This document shows positions 32,650-43,056 of a DNA stretch of 64,000 nt, in pieces. The translations under genes and the position numbers were made by a program. The notes under the pieces are model-generated. The model saw only the letters and a program-made list of their open reading frames with translations. It was not told the DNA's origin and ran no database searches. Within the stretch, counting starts at the first letter, position 1, and each line of letters begins with the position of its first letter. Source of the stretch: Mauremys mutica (lineage: Eukaryota; Chordata; Testudines; Geoemydidae); assembly GCF_020497125.1 (NCBI RefSeq), contig NC_059073.1, positions 145,151,012-145,215,011 of the forward strand, written 5' to 3'.

Positions 32650-33870
32650 TACGCCAGCATTTTAATACTACTGCTAATAATTAATTATTATTAACATAGT
32701 GCAGGGGTGAGCAAACTTTTTGGCCCGAGGGCCACATTGGGGTTGTGCTACTGTATGGAGGGCTGGGTAGGGAAGGTTGTGCCTCCCCAAACAGCCTGTC
32801 TCCCGCCCCCTCCCACTTCCTGCCCCCTGACTGCCCCCTCAGAACCCCTGACCCATCCAACCCCCCTGCTCCTTGTCCCCTGACTGCTCTGACTCCTATC
32901 CACACCCCCGCCCCCTGACAGCCCCCCCGGGACTCCCACCCCGCTAGCCAACTGCCCTCTGCTCTTCGTCCCCTGACCACCCCCTCCCGGGACCCCCTGC
33001 CCCTAACTTCCCCCCGGGATCCCACCCCCTTATCCAACCCCGCTGCTTCTTGTCCTCTGACCGCCCCCTCCCAGGACCCCCGCCACCTATCCAACCCCCT
33101 GCTCCCTGTCCCCTGACTGCCCCGACCCCTATCCACACCCCTGCCCCCTGACAGCCCCCCCGGGACTCCCACCTCCTATCCAACCGCCCTCTGCTCCCTG
33201 TCCCCTGACTGCCCCGACCCCTATCCACATCCCTGCCCCCTGACAGCCCCCCCGGGACTCCCACCTCCTATCCAACCGCCCTCTGCTCCCTGTCCCCTGA
33301 CTGCCCTCCCGACCCCTATCCACATCCCTGCCCCCTGACAGGCCCCCCGGGACTCCCACTCCCAACCCTCCCTGTTCCCCATCCCCTAACCGCCCCCCCA
33401 GAACCTCTGCCCCATCCAACCGCTCCCTCCTCCATGACTGCCCCCAGGACCCCTGATCCCTTACCCAATCCCCCGTTCCCTGCCCCCTTACCAGCAGCAG
33501 GAGCTCGCAGCTGCAACACCTGGCCAGAGCCAGCTGCGCTCCCCACACTGCCTAGCGGGAGCAGCTGGCCAGAGTGCGGCCCGCACGGCGGGTGGCTGCA
33601 GGGGAGGGGGAACAGCAGAGCAGGGGCTGGGGACTAGGCTCCCCGGCCGGGAGCTCAGGGATACAGGCAGGACAGTCCCGCAGGCCGGATGTGGCCCGCG
33701 GGCCGTAGTTTGCCCACATCTGCCATAGTGCCTTGGAGTCCCAGTCATGGCCCAGGACCCCTCTGTGCTAGGTGCTGTACAAACACAGAACAAAAAATAG
33801 CCCCTGCCCCCAAATGCTGCCAGTCTCTCAGACAAGCGGCTACAGACGGATACAGTCAGACCAATCAGGG
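32650..33870 (+). repeat. Ancient dispersed repeat, split by a hAT element
   Basis: Left half ('taataattaattattattaac') and right half from 33723 ('ccttggagtcccagtcatgg', 'gtgctaggtgctgtacaaac', 'agaacaaaaaatagcccctg') form one old repeat known to me from bird, crocodile and turtle DNA. The halves meet exactly at the TSD of the 32702-33722 insertion. Confidence 0.6.
32702..33722. mobile_element. hAT-like element with C-rich minisatellite, 1,021 bp
   Basis: Inverted ends of about 30 bp: CAGGGGTGAGCAAAC...GGCCCGAGGGCCAC on the left and the reversed right end CAGATGTGGGCAAAC...GGCCCGCGGGCCAC. TSD acatagtg (32694-32701) against ccatagtg (33723-33730), 7/8. The interior is a minisatellite with a 92-95 bp higher-order unit (the anchor 'cgggactccc' at 32928, 33161, 33253 and 33348). 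Long minus-strand Gly/Arg-rich frames here are artefacts. Confidence 0.85.
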
Positions 33871-35841
33871 AGAGCAAGGAAATAAAGGGGCCACTGATTT
33901 AGGGTTAATACACAATCGTAACGGTACACCCAGCACAGAGGTAAATAGCTCTATAGCGGAGTCACTTCCATTTGGGATTTTGCCCCCACTATGGGATACA
34001 CTGTTGGCCCTTTCTCACAAAGGGATTCACCAAAAGCAGGTGTAGATTAGGAACCAGAGCAAACGCTTCCAGGGGAGGACCAATGCTGCAGTAGGTTTGG
34101 AAAAACAGTAAGGGGTATACTCTCTCCGAGCTCCGCCCACAATCCAAGCTCCTCCCCCCTTTGATTCCCAAAGTGAGACAGCACTCACAGTAGAGTCTGC
34201 AGATCTGCATAGAATGATTCTCTCCTGTTTCTTGTGGACTGTCATCAAAAGCGTATACGGGCGTCAATAGGTTTCAGAGCCAACATCCTGTTGATTTGAA
34301 TGGGAGCAGGCCACAGCGCTCAGAACCATTATTTCATGCTGTCTGCAGGCTCGGGTTGGTGCCACTGCACATTTGAAGGGTTTCTTTGTGATCAGAATTG
34401 CTAGAGACTTATTGTTTTAATTAAAAGCTCACATTCTGGAGCGCTAGGTAGCAGTCTCCAGGGTAAATTCGAGGCCAGTGTCTCACTTGCATGGTGATTG
34501 CCAGTGGCAAAAATTGCTGCTTCTGATGGAAGAAATTGCATCTGTCTTGTGTTTCTGCACAAGATAAATACATGTCCGTGGTGCTGCTCTCTCTCTCCTC
34601 TTATCCCTTTTTGGGCAACCTGGAGTGAATGAAAACCAACCAGGCTCGCCAGTCAGAGTCGCCGGTCTGCACAGGACGAGGGGGCAGAAATGAGGGGCAA
34701 GAAGCAAGAGGAAACAGACACAGTGGGGCATTTGGCCCCCATCCCTTTGTGCAGAGAGTTCTCGTTGACTTCAAGGGGAATTCCACGCCTGGCTCAATTG
34801 CAGGATATAATCTACAGAAAAGGGAGAGCGAGCGTGCGAGAGAGAATGGATGAGCAATAGGTGGGGATGAGGGGAAAGAGATAGAGAAAGGACGCTTCCA
34901 GTGCAAACAGGGGGCTTTTACCAACGGATTAATAGGTTGTCATGACAACAGATGTACCTTTTAGAGTAATTATTCGTGAATAACCGAACAACAATGAGAG
35001 CCACAAGGCCAACAAGACATGTGTTTGGGGTTTTTTGTTCGCCGCTAAAACACTCTCTGGCTGGTTTAGGAGAAGCAGGGACCGAATGCAACAATTGAAA
35101 CGCAACCGCACGTGCTGTGTGTCATCCACGCTGAGATGCGCCCCATGGGGTGTCTCGGAGCCAGATTGCTGACTTTCAAGCCAGTCTAACAAGGTTTTAC
35201 TCCTGTTAGCCCTGCAGAGCCAACGCAGAGCCGGATGCCTTATTCCAGCTCATGCATCGCGACAGAATCATCCCCTAAAGGCCTGATCCAAAAGCCATCA
35301 AAGTCAGTAGGCGTCTTTCCATCGCCTTTCCTGGGCTTTGAGTCATTCTGACAGCAGAGCCTTTGTTGCTGGCTGAGGGAGAGCTGGTAGGACAGCTTAA
35401 CTCATAGCAGAGGCTGTGGGGCGAAAAAGCATGGCTTTATTTGTAAACTGAGCAAAGCTGAGCTGGGGTAATCCGCTGACAGGTGATCAGCATGGAGCCC
35501 CACCCGGCCATTTTTACAGGGTGACAACGTGGCATTTTTCGAGCTACAGTTTGATTCAACAGCTACAATGAGAATCCGAGGAGATCTCGGTTTTCTGGTG
35601 ACCCGATCTTCACACACAGGGCCCTGTTCTCCCACAACAGGGCATATCGCTAAGTACACGTGTACAAATGTTCTCCAGCCAGTGGCTAGAACAGCGGCAG
35701 TGCCCCTGACCGCACACTGGCCAAAGATCCCTGAACAATGGCTAGAGACTCCATTAAGGGCCTTGGGGACTTCGCTCTTGCCATCGATTTCATGTCGGAA
35801 GGTCGCCCAGAAACTCCGGTGATGGCGGCAGGATAAAACCC
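33871..35841. other. Intergenic, mostly unique
   Basis: No mobile element recognised. It holds a perfect 14-bp palindrome GTTGTCATGACAAC at 34936-34949. The stretch 34400-35100 has unique composition and could be conserved non-coding DNA. Frames at 35402-36013 and 35529-35822 have no domain. Confidence 0.4.
34936..34949. promoter_or_regulatory. RFX/X-box-like palindrome
   Basis: GTTGTCATGACAAC is a perfect inverted repeat and resembles the RFX factor X-box (GTTRCC...GGYAAC) with T/A in place of C/G at the third half-site step. A chance match is possible. Confidence 0.3.
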
Positions 35842-35844
35842 TAA

Positions 35845-36248
35845 GGCTTGGTCTGCCCTTAAAAGTTATATTGGCAGTGTTGCCAACTCTCATAGTTTTG
35901 TCATAAGTCTCCTGATAATTATTGTTTTCCTTAAAACCGCAGCTCCTGGAGTCAAGTGGATATGGGATGCTTTCAGCCTTCATTCTTAAAGAAAAAGTAA
36001 GTTTCTGGCCCATGCGGCTGTGGAGAAAGCTTCAAAATGTGACCCCAGCAACTCAAAAAGCGGAAGGCAAATAAAAATCGATAATTTTTTACATAAGTTC
36101 CTGATGTTAAAGCCAATCTCATGATTTCTGGTGAGCCTGACTCCTGGTTTTTGAACATCTGGGGCGGGCAATACTGGCTTGGTACAATTGCGTCGACAAT
36201 AGGAGCCTTTGCTGGCATAGGCTCAGCCTCTGTCATGTAGACATAGCC
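35845..36248. mobile_element. Harbinger-like MITE with a nested MITE
   Basis: Ends GGCTTGGTCTGCCC and (reversed) GGCTATGTCTACATG. Perfect 3-bp TSD TAA (35842-35844 and 36249-36251). A second element (35875-36176) sits inside it. Confidence 0.7.
35875..36176. mobile_element. MITE, 'cagtgttgcc' family, 302 bp
   Basis: Left end CAGTGTTGCCAACTC; reversed right end CAGTATTGCCCGCCCC. The interior 'ctcatgatttctggtgagcc' and 'caaaatgtgaccccagcaac' match a family recalled from turtle DNA. No 8-bp TSD; a 4-bp TTGG on both sides is possible. Confidence 0.6.
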
Positions 36249-36489
36249 TAAAATAGATGTTGCTGGGGGTTGGATTCGATCTCCTTTAAACGGCTGTGAC
36301 TTCCACCCTACATTTAAGATGCCTGTCCGAGACAGCTCAGCAGCCCCATCTAAGACAAAAGAGGAATGCGAGCCCCATAAAGAGGCTGATCAAGGTTTCC
36401 TGGGGCCCTGAGCCGGAACAAGTGAGGGGCCTCCCGTACCAGACCAGTGGCCCTGCCCCATTCCTTCCGCCTGCACCCCCCTCATGGCT

Positions 36490-36747
36490 ATAGGACAGCT
36501 GCACAGCTCCTGTTCTGCAGCTGCGTCACTGTGGCACCATAGCATGGACTGGAGGGGTTTTTCTGTCAATACAGTTACTCCACCCCTCCGAGAGCTGGTA
36601 GCTAGGTTGACAGAAGCATTCTTCTGTCATCCTGACCAGATCTGCACCAGGAGTTGGCCTCACGACATTGCGCAGGAGGTGAGATTTTTCACGGCCCTGA
36701 GTGATGGAGCTAGGTCGAGCTAATTTTTCAGTGTAGACCAGGCCTAG
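36490..36747. mobile_element. Harbinger-like MITE, left end unclear
   Basis: The right side 'tttttcacggccctgagtg', 'gagctaggtcgagctaa' and 'gtgtagaccaggcc' parallels 27995-28060. The left end was not identified. Confidence 0.5.
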
Positions 36748-37739
36748 AAAGAGCATTTGGGGAGAGCTGGCTGAAAGAATTTCTGGTTCATTAGTTGTTT
36801 CTTGTTGTTTAGATCCTTCTGAGTTCAGGGAAACAGGCAGGATCTTGTCCGTTCTCAGTAAATACACCAGGCTGCATCAAACATACCAGACTCCATCGTT
36901 AATATCTCCTCCCCGCCCTCATCTGGAACAACCCAAAAACCCCCGCATTTTGACTAGTCACTCGGGTTAACAATATGTCGCTCCTGATAGAGTGCTGTCA
37001 CTAGTCAGAGAGAGCTAAAGAAAGCCAAAAGATGAGATATAGAGATAAACAGGGTGGGGAGAGAGAGAGAGGCAGAGAGCACAGTGCAGTTTAAGGACAC
37101 ACTAGGGAACTGAAACTCTCTGGCAGCAGCAGCACGCAGGCAACCTACATAAACTGTCACTGGGGCTTGGCTGAGAGCACAGGAGGACAGGCCTGTTACT
37201 AAATATCTGTGTCATGACTAGCATCGCTGTCTCCTTTCACATGCCCTCTCCCACGGATGCAGTAACCCCGGCCGGAGCAGTGTCCTAGCGAGGAGGATCT
37301 AGTGCAGAAGGCAGGACTCAGTGTGTTTCCGAGCGGAAGGAGATCAGAATTCTCCCCTCTCCAAACACACATGTGCTTAGGAGCAGCTGAGCACAGAGGG
37401 GTCCCAGGAGGTGGAGCAGAACCAGGACACCAGATCTGGAGCTGCAAACTCCCCAGCTGGGCCCTGTCTCTAGAAAGGGAAGAGTGATAGGGAGACAGGG
37501 AAGGATGAGAGAGGATGCAAAAAGTTCAGTGACCCTGTGACCCACCAGAGAGGCGACTTCTTGAGCTGGGATCCTTGGAGCATTTCCCAATGAACAGAGA
37601 GGCTGTAAAAGGATGGCAGGCTGAGAAAGGGGAGGAGGGTGGAAGAGAGACCTGGATTCTCCCTGGGCCCAGCTTTCTGATCCCAATCAGACCCCTGATC
37701 ATTACAGTTGTCACAATACCGCCCAGAGGCAGAGCTGGG
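36748..37739. other. Intergenic, nothing recognised
   Basis: Unique-looking DNA with a short GA run at 37060-37078. Frames on the minus strand (37318-37876) overlap each other and have no domain. Confidence 0.4.
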
Positions 37740-38050
37740 CAGGAATCGGTTTTCCCGTCCCATGAGCATTTTCGAGATTTTGAAAAATGTTCCCATCCAA
37801 AATTGGGGCCAAAAGTCAAAATCTCCAACAAACAAATTGCAACTGGAAAATAAAAAAGAATTGTAGATCGGGTCAATCGGAATGTTTCATTTCATCCTTT
37901 TTGGGGAAAACTGTTTTCCCTTAAATTAACTTACCTTTCTAAACAAAATCTCCATTTGGACGGAGAAACAGAACTATTTTCGTTTAAAAAATGTCAAAAG
38001 GCCAATTTCAAAACATTGCTCCCTCCCCCGCCAAAAAATGGGCCTTTTCA
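37740..38050. repeat. AT-rich dispersed repeat
   Basis: 'ttttcgagattttgaaaaatg' in parts, 'ccaaaattggggccaaaag' and 'caatttcaaaacattg'. Same character as 7420, 18060, 54300 and 57600. Confidence 0.45.
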
Positions 38051-38129
38051 GACCCAGAGAAAGTTTGGGCAGCAATTTCCCAGCTGGCTCAGAAGTGAGG
38101 CTCCATCACGTTTCATGCTGCAAAGACAG

Positions 38130-38350
38130 TTTCATGCTCCCGGTGCCACATTGGGACTCAGAAGTCAGTTCAATTTCCTGCACTGCCAGACACCCTGTGT
38201 GACCGTGGGCAAATCATTTAGTCTGCCAGGCCTGAGATCCCCAACTGTAATGCCAGGCTAATAATCCTTCCTCTGCCTGCCCTGGTCTTTTACTGCATCC
38301 GTGCAGCACCTAGCACATCGGAAGCCTGACCGTGGCTGTGGTCTCTAGTT
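38130..38350 (+). repeat. MIR-like SINE
   Basis: 'ctgtgtgaccgtgggcaaatc', 'tgtaatgccaggctaataat', then 'gtgcagcacctagcacatcgg'. Plus strand; the 5' head is weak. Confidence 0.6.
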
Positions 38351-39089
38351 CCTAGTGTAATAAATAGACAGAATAGTGTTTACACACACCCACAGGGAGG
38401 CAAAGTCCCTTTCCCGCTGGCTGATCCAGCCAGGGTTGCCTACAATAGCAGAGGATTGGACTCAGTGACCCAGGAAGTGACGTCCAGTCCTCCGCTGTGC
38501 TATGCAAACTGGTACCAAGGCCAGTTCTCAAGCTCCAACCGATTTCAGTGCCAGTTGTGTGCCACTGATTGACTGATTCCTGATTCTCTGCAGCTGTGTG
38601 GTCCTTCACGCCTGTGCCAGGCAGATGCAAAGCACTATCATGCTGAGCTGGCCGCCTGGGGAGCCCACTTTGCACAGGCTGAAAGGATGCCACAGGGAGC
38701 AAGATGGCAGAGAATCCAGCCCCAGCTCTCTGAGCTGGATCCATTCCAGCGCTCGCTGCCTAACCAGAGTCAGGTCCAGTCCCAGCTGCATGGTAAAAAT
38801 TGATCCCCCCTGCTGTGCAGTCGACTACAAGTGACTCTGACCTCAGTTCTGCACTCCCAATTGACCCCACTGCCATCTGCCCTGTCTGGGTAGATTCACC
38901 TGTTGATACTGGCTCCTGATTGAATGCTGAGCTGCCTCTTTGACTTGCATCCATCCCAATGCCAGCCACCCTGATGACTCCTGAGTCAAAGTCACTAGGG
39001 ATGGGCCACAATGCTCAGCTCCAAGAGCCCACAATGCTTAGAGGCGTTCAGATCTGGCGTTTCACCATGGGGCCAAATTAATTCCCTCA
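38351..39089. other. Intergenic, nothing recognised
   Basis: Unique-looking DNA with no feature. Confidence 0.4.
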
Positions 39090-40365
39090 TTGATGTAACC
39101 TATCTATCCATTCATCTCCTAGATACCCATCCATCTATCCATCCACTACACACTCATCCATCCCCCTACGCACCCATCTATCTAATCCAATCTATCTATC
39201 CATCCATCTATCCCCCTACACACCCATCCGTCTATCCATCCATCCCTCTACACACTCATCTATCTATCCATCTATCCACCTACACACCTATCTTTCTAAT
39301 CTATCCATCCATCTAGCCATGCCCCTACACACCCATCTATCCATCCATCCATCCCCTTATACACCCATCTATCTATCTATCCATCCATCCCCTTACACAC
39401 TCATCCATCTATCTAATCTATCCATCTATCCATCCATCTACACATCCATCTACCTATCTATCCATCCAGGCCCCTACACACCCATCTGTTGTCAGTAGCT
39501 ATGGTGCTCTGCTCTTGTTCGATGATGATAACAGTCGGCTGCGTGCGTGTTCCCTCTGTGTGCTACCCCCATTCTGCGCAGATAGCTGACACTGCAGACC
39601 CCGAGAGAACCCCCAAAGACCACAGACTCTAGTAAGGTACGAAGGAACCCGAACCAGGTTTATTGTCAAACGAAGCACAGTAATAGTTTCCCGTAGACTC
39701 TACAGGACATACTACAAATTTGTGCTCCCTGGCAATGGACTGGCTCAGTCAGTGGCGGGACTTTCCACTGCCCCTAGGCCAGACAAAGATGCACACTCCG
39801 GGACCTACTTTTATACAGTTACAGGACAGATTACTCATCCCTCCTGACATATTGAGGTACAGCCCCTTGACTCATTAGGGTGCTGTCTCCCCTTTTGATC
39901 ATGTTGTTTCAAAGGAACAAATCTATCCATCATGCTGTCCATTTGACCCTGTCTTTAAGATGCACCTGCCTGTTCCTTGTTATCTCTGTGGAATGTCCTC
40001 GTATCAGGATGTCCAGGTGCCATCTTGGCACAAGTTCCTCTTATTAGCACTTATGTGTGGATGCACCTGCTTCTAGCAACCCTCTTCGTGCCAATTTCTG
40101 TGAGTGGGACCTGCCTCTGGCTCATAGCCCAGTTTTTGCTTAGCAATGCCTGGAAGTACTTTGGTTCAGGCTTCAGACTGGGCCTTTGATACAAGAGTTT
40201 ATGTTTCAGGGCCTCATCTTACTACACCATCTACCTATTTATCCATGCCCCTACACACCCTTCTATCTATCTGTCCATCCATCCATCCCCTTATGCACCC
40301 ATCTATCTATCCAGCCATCCACCTCTCCCACACCTATCTATCCATTCATCCCCATACACACCCTT
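39090..40365. repeat. (ATCC/ATCT)n tetranucleotide tract, interrupted by a solo LTR
   Basis: Imperfect 'ccatccatctatc' and 'ctacacacccat' units run from 39090 to 39486 and again from 40227 to 40365. The 740-bp gap is exactly an LTR with a 5-bp TSD. A higher-order unit with 'cccctacacacccatc' recurs several times. Frames in it are Ser/His/Pro/Ile-rich artefacts. Confidence 0.9.
39487..40226 (-). mobile_element. Solo endogenous retrovirus-type LTR, 740 bp
   Basis: On the minus strand it begins TGTAGTAAGATGAGGCCC and ends GCTACTGACAACA. TSD CCATC at 39482-39486 and 40227-40231, though the repeat context makes a chance match possible. A TATAAAA box (plus positions 39809-39815) is followed about 145 bp later by AATAAA (39659-39664), then about 170 bp of U5. 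This is the full U3-R-U5 order. No internal viral genes are next to it, so it is solo. Confidence 0.85.
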
Positions 40366-40469
40366 CGAGCTAGCTATCAGGGTCTTGTACTGCCATCTTT
40401 GCCACTTCTTCCTTTCAAGGGTTTGGGGGTTTGATCTGTAATTTGTTTTAGATGTTATTAATTTTGTCT

Positions 40470-40850
40470 CTTATTTTTGGTTGGTTGGTTGGTCAGTCGG
40501 TCAGTTGGTTGGGGTTTAGCAGCAGAAGGCGGGCTAGTGCTAAGGTTTATGGGGAAAGGGGGCATCAGTGTTCTGGTCAGGGCAGAAGGGGGGATCAGTG
40601 TTAGGGTTTGGTGGTAGAAGGTGGGTCATTATTGGGGTGTATTTAGTAGAAGGTGGATCAATGTGAGGATTTGGGGTGGAAGGGAGTCAGCTTTGGGACT
40701 TAGGGGCAGAAGGGGGGTCAGGGTTTGGTGGTAGAAGGCTGGTCAGTGTTGGGACTTATAGGATAGAAGGTGGATCAATGTGGTTGGTTGGGGTGGAGGG
40801 TAGGGGGGTCAGTGTTGGGGTTTAGTGGCAGAAAGGGGGGTGTCCGTGCT
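40470..40850. repeat. G-rich degenerate minisatellite, ~35-45 bp unit
   Basis: Starts with 'ggttggttggttggtcagtcgg', then repeats 'gtcagtgttggggttt', 'gtggcagaagggggg' and 'atcagtgttagggtttggtgg' about eight to nine times with point changes. No frame or motif suggests coding. Confidence 0.75.
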
Positions 40851-41691
40851 GTGACTGTCATTCCTACAGCAGAAAGGCTCTCTCAAAGAGGAAGGGTTTG
40901 CTGCATCTCCTAAAGACACTCAGTCTCTGGGTTGGTCTGATCCTTTCTGAAAGCTTGTTCCGTAGCCGGATTCTCTCCATGCAGGTGCTTTGCCCCCAGC
41001 TCTCACATGCTTACTCCTGAGTTTTGGGATCTGCACCATCCCAGAGGAGCACAGCTGTTGGGCGTCAAGCTGACATCAGTGGGACGAAGCTGACCTGCGG
41101 CCTCTACAATCCCCCAGTCCTCAGCGAGACAGACCTTGCACGTGCCAAGAGAACACCCCCTACAGAGGGAACCAGAGGGCAGCATCTGCTGAGCCCAGAA
41201 AGGAAATGTCAGCCTATTCCCTTTTTTAAAAAAAATTAGGAAATCAAAAGGAGCCCAATCACAGATGATGGGAGTACAAAGGAAAACAAACAAACAAGTT
41301 TATTCTGCACTCTTCTGACTGGCAAACTCCTCCTCCACACTGCTCCCCTGACGACCAGCCCCCATTCCGATTTCCTGGAGCTAGGAGCAACTGAGGTTCG
41401 GCGTATTAATAGTAACAGAAAGCGACAAAACAATCTATGTTAGAGAAACACCACTGGGAGGGGGAGACTACGACTGTCTCGTGCTGCTGCTATGGCCCCA
41501 AACGGGGCTTGGAAAGGAAAACAAACCCACTTAGGAGCATGGCTTGGACATATCATTGGAAAAGCATCCAGACCTTCCTATGCCCACCCTGGGTGCAATG
41601 TCAGAATCCAGGGCTGCAGGGGAGCGGTTCTGTCGTTGGACACAGAACAATAATCTAGACAGATAATACATCTGATCTGAGAGAGAGAGAG
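40851..41691. other. Intergenic, nothing recognised
   Basis: Unique-looking DNA with no feature. Confidence 0.4.
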
Positions 41692-42006
41692 AATACAGGG
41701 TCAGTCCAATGGTCCATCTAGCCCCGTATCCTGTCTTCCGACAGTGGCTGATGCTTCAGAGGGAATGAACAGGACAGGGCAATTATTGAGTGTGCCACCA
41801 CCTGTCATCCAGACCACGCTTCTGGCAGTCAGAGGTTTAAGGACACCCAGAGCATGGGGTTGCATCCATGTGAATTTTGGCTAATAGCCATCAATGGACC
41901 TATCTTCCATGAATGTATCTAATTCTTTTTTGAACCCAGTAATACTTTTGGCCTTCACAACATCCCCTGGCAAGGAGTTCCACAGGTTGACTGTGGATTA
42001 TGTGAA

Positions 42007-43056
42007 GGTGGATAGAAATCTGGCTAGATCGTTGGGCTCAACGGGTAGTGATCAATGGCTCCATGTCTAGTTGGCAGCTCATACCAACAGGAGTGCCCCA
42101 AGGGTCGGTCCTGGGGCTGGTTTTGTTTAATATCTTCATTAATGATCTGGAGGATGGCGTGGATTGCACCCTCAGCAAGTTTGCAGATGACACTAAACTG
42201 GGAGGGGTGGTAGATACACTGGAGGGTAGGGATAGGATACAGAGGGACCTAGACAAATTAGAGGATTGGGCCAAAGAAATCTGCTGAAGTTCAACAAGGA
42301 CAAGTGCAGAATCCTGCACTTAGGATGGAAGAATCCCATTCACTGCTACAGACTAGGGACTGAGTGGCTAGGCAGCAGTTCTGCAGAAAAGGACCTAGGG
42401 GTTACAGTGGATGAGAAGCTGAATATGAGTCACCAGTGTGCCCTTGTTGCCAAGAAGGCTAACGGCATTTTGGGCTGTATAAGTAGGGGCATTGCCAGCA
42501 GTTCGAGGGACGTGATCATTCCCCTCTATTCGACATTGGTGAGGCCTCATCTGGAGTATTGTGTCCAGTTTTGGGCCCCACACTACAAGAAGGATGTGGA
42601 AAAATTGGAAAGTGTCCAGTGGAGGGCAACAGGGGGCTGGAGCACATAACTTATGAGGAGAGGTTGAGGGAACTGGGATTGTTTAGTCTGCAGAAGAGAA
42701 GAATGAGAGGGGATTTGATAGCTGCTTTCAAATACCTGAAAGGGGGTTTCAAGGAGGATGGAGCTCGGCTGTTCTCAGTGGTACCAGATGACAGAACAAG
42801 GAGCAATGGTCTCAAGTTGCACTGGGGGAGGTTTAGGTTGGATATTAGGAAAAACTTTTTCACTAGGAGGGTGGTGAAGCACTGGAATGGGTTCCCTAGG
42901 GAGGTGGTGGAATCTCCTTCCTTAGAAGTTTTTAAGGTCAGGCTTGTCAAAGCCCTTGCTGGGATGATTTAGATGGGGATTGGTCCTGCTTTGAGCAGGT
43001 GGTTGGACTAGATGACTTCCTGAGGTCCCTTCCAACCCTGATAGTCTATGATTCTA
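42007..43056 (+). mobile_element. Nested 5'-truncated CR1 LINE with RT catalytic core
   Basis: Inserted in the opposite direction into the outer CR1 between 'tgtgaa' and 'agaagtacttcc'. It reads [20 protein letters not shown], then [10 protein letters not shown] (the RT catalytic F-A-D-D box), then after a frameshift [20 protein letters not shown] and, after another, [17 protein letters not shown] to the C-terminus ALAGMI. The 3' UTR ends 'tctatgattcta'. Two frameshifts inactivate it. Closest to the 18838 and 26249 copies. Confidence 0.9.

Noticed and set aside
30310..33548. Long open frames on both strands (for example 30310-30948, 32681-33172, 33129-33548)
   Set aside because: They sit in C-rich minisatellites where stops are rare. 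The products are Gly/Arg/Trp or Pro/Leu/Ser repeats with no domain, and opposite strands are open over the same bases.
35402..36013. 203-codon minus-strand frame with several cysteines
   Set aside because: It crosses the edge of a Harbinger-like MITE and shows no recognisable domain or splice context.
39090..40365. CRISPR-like regular repeat
   Set aside because: The units are tetranucleotide ATCC/ATCT runs without spacers, in a vertebrate genome; it is a microsatellite.
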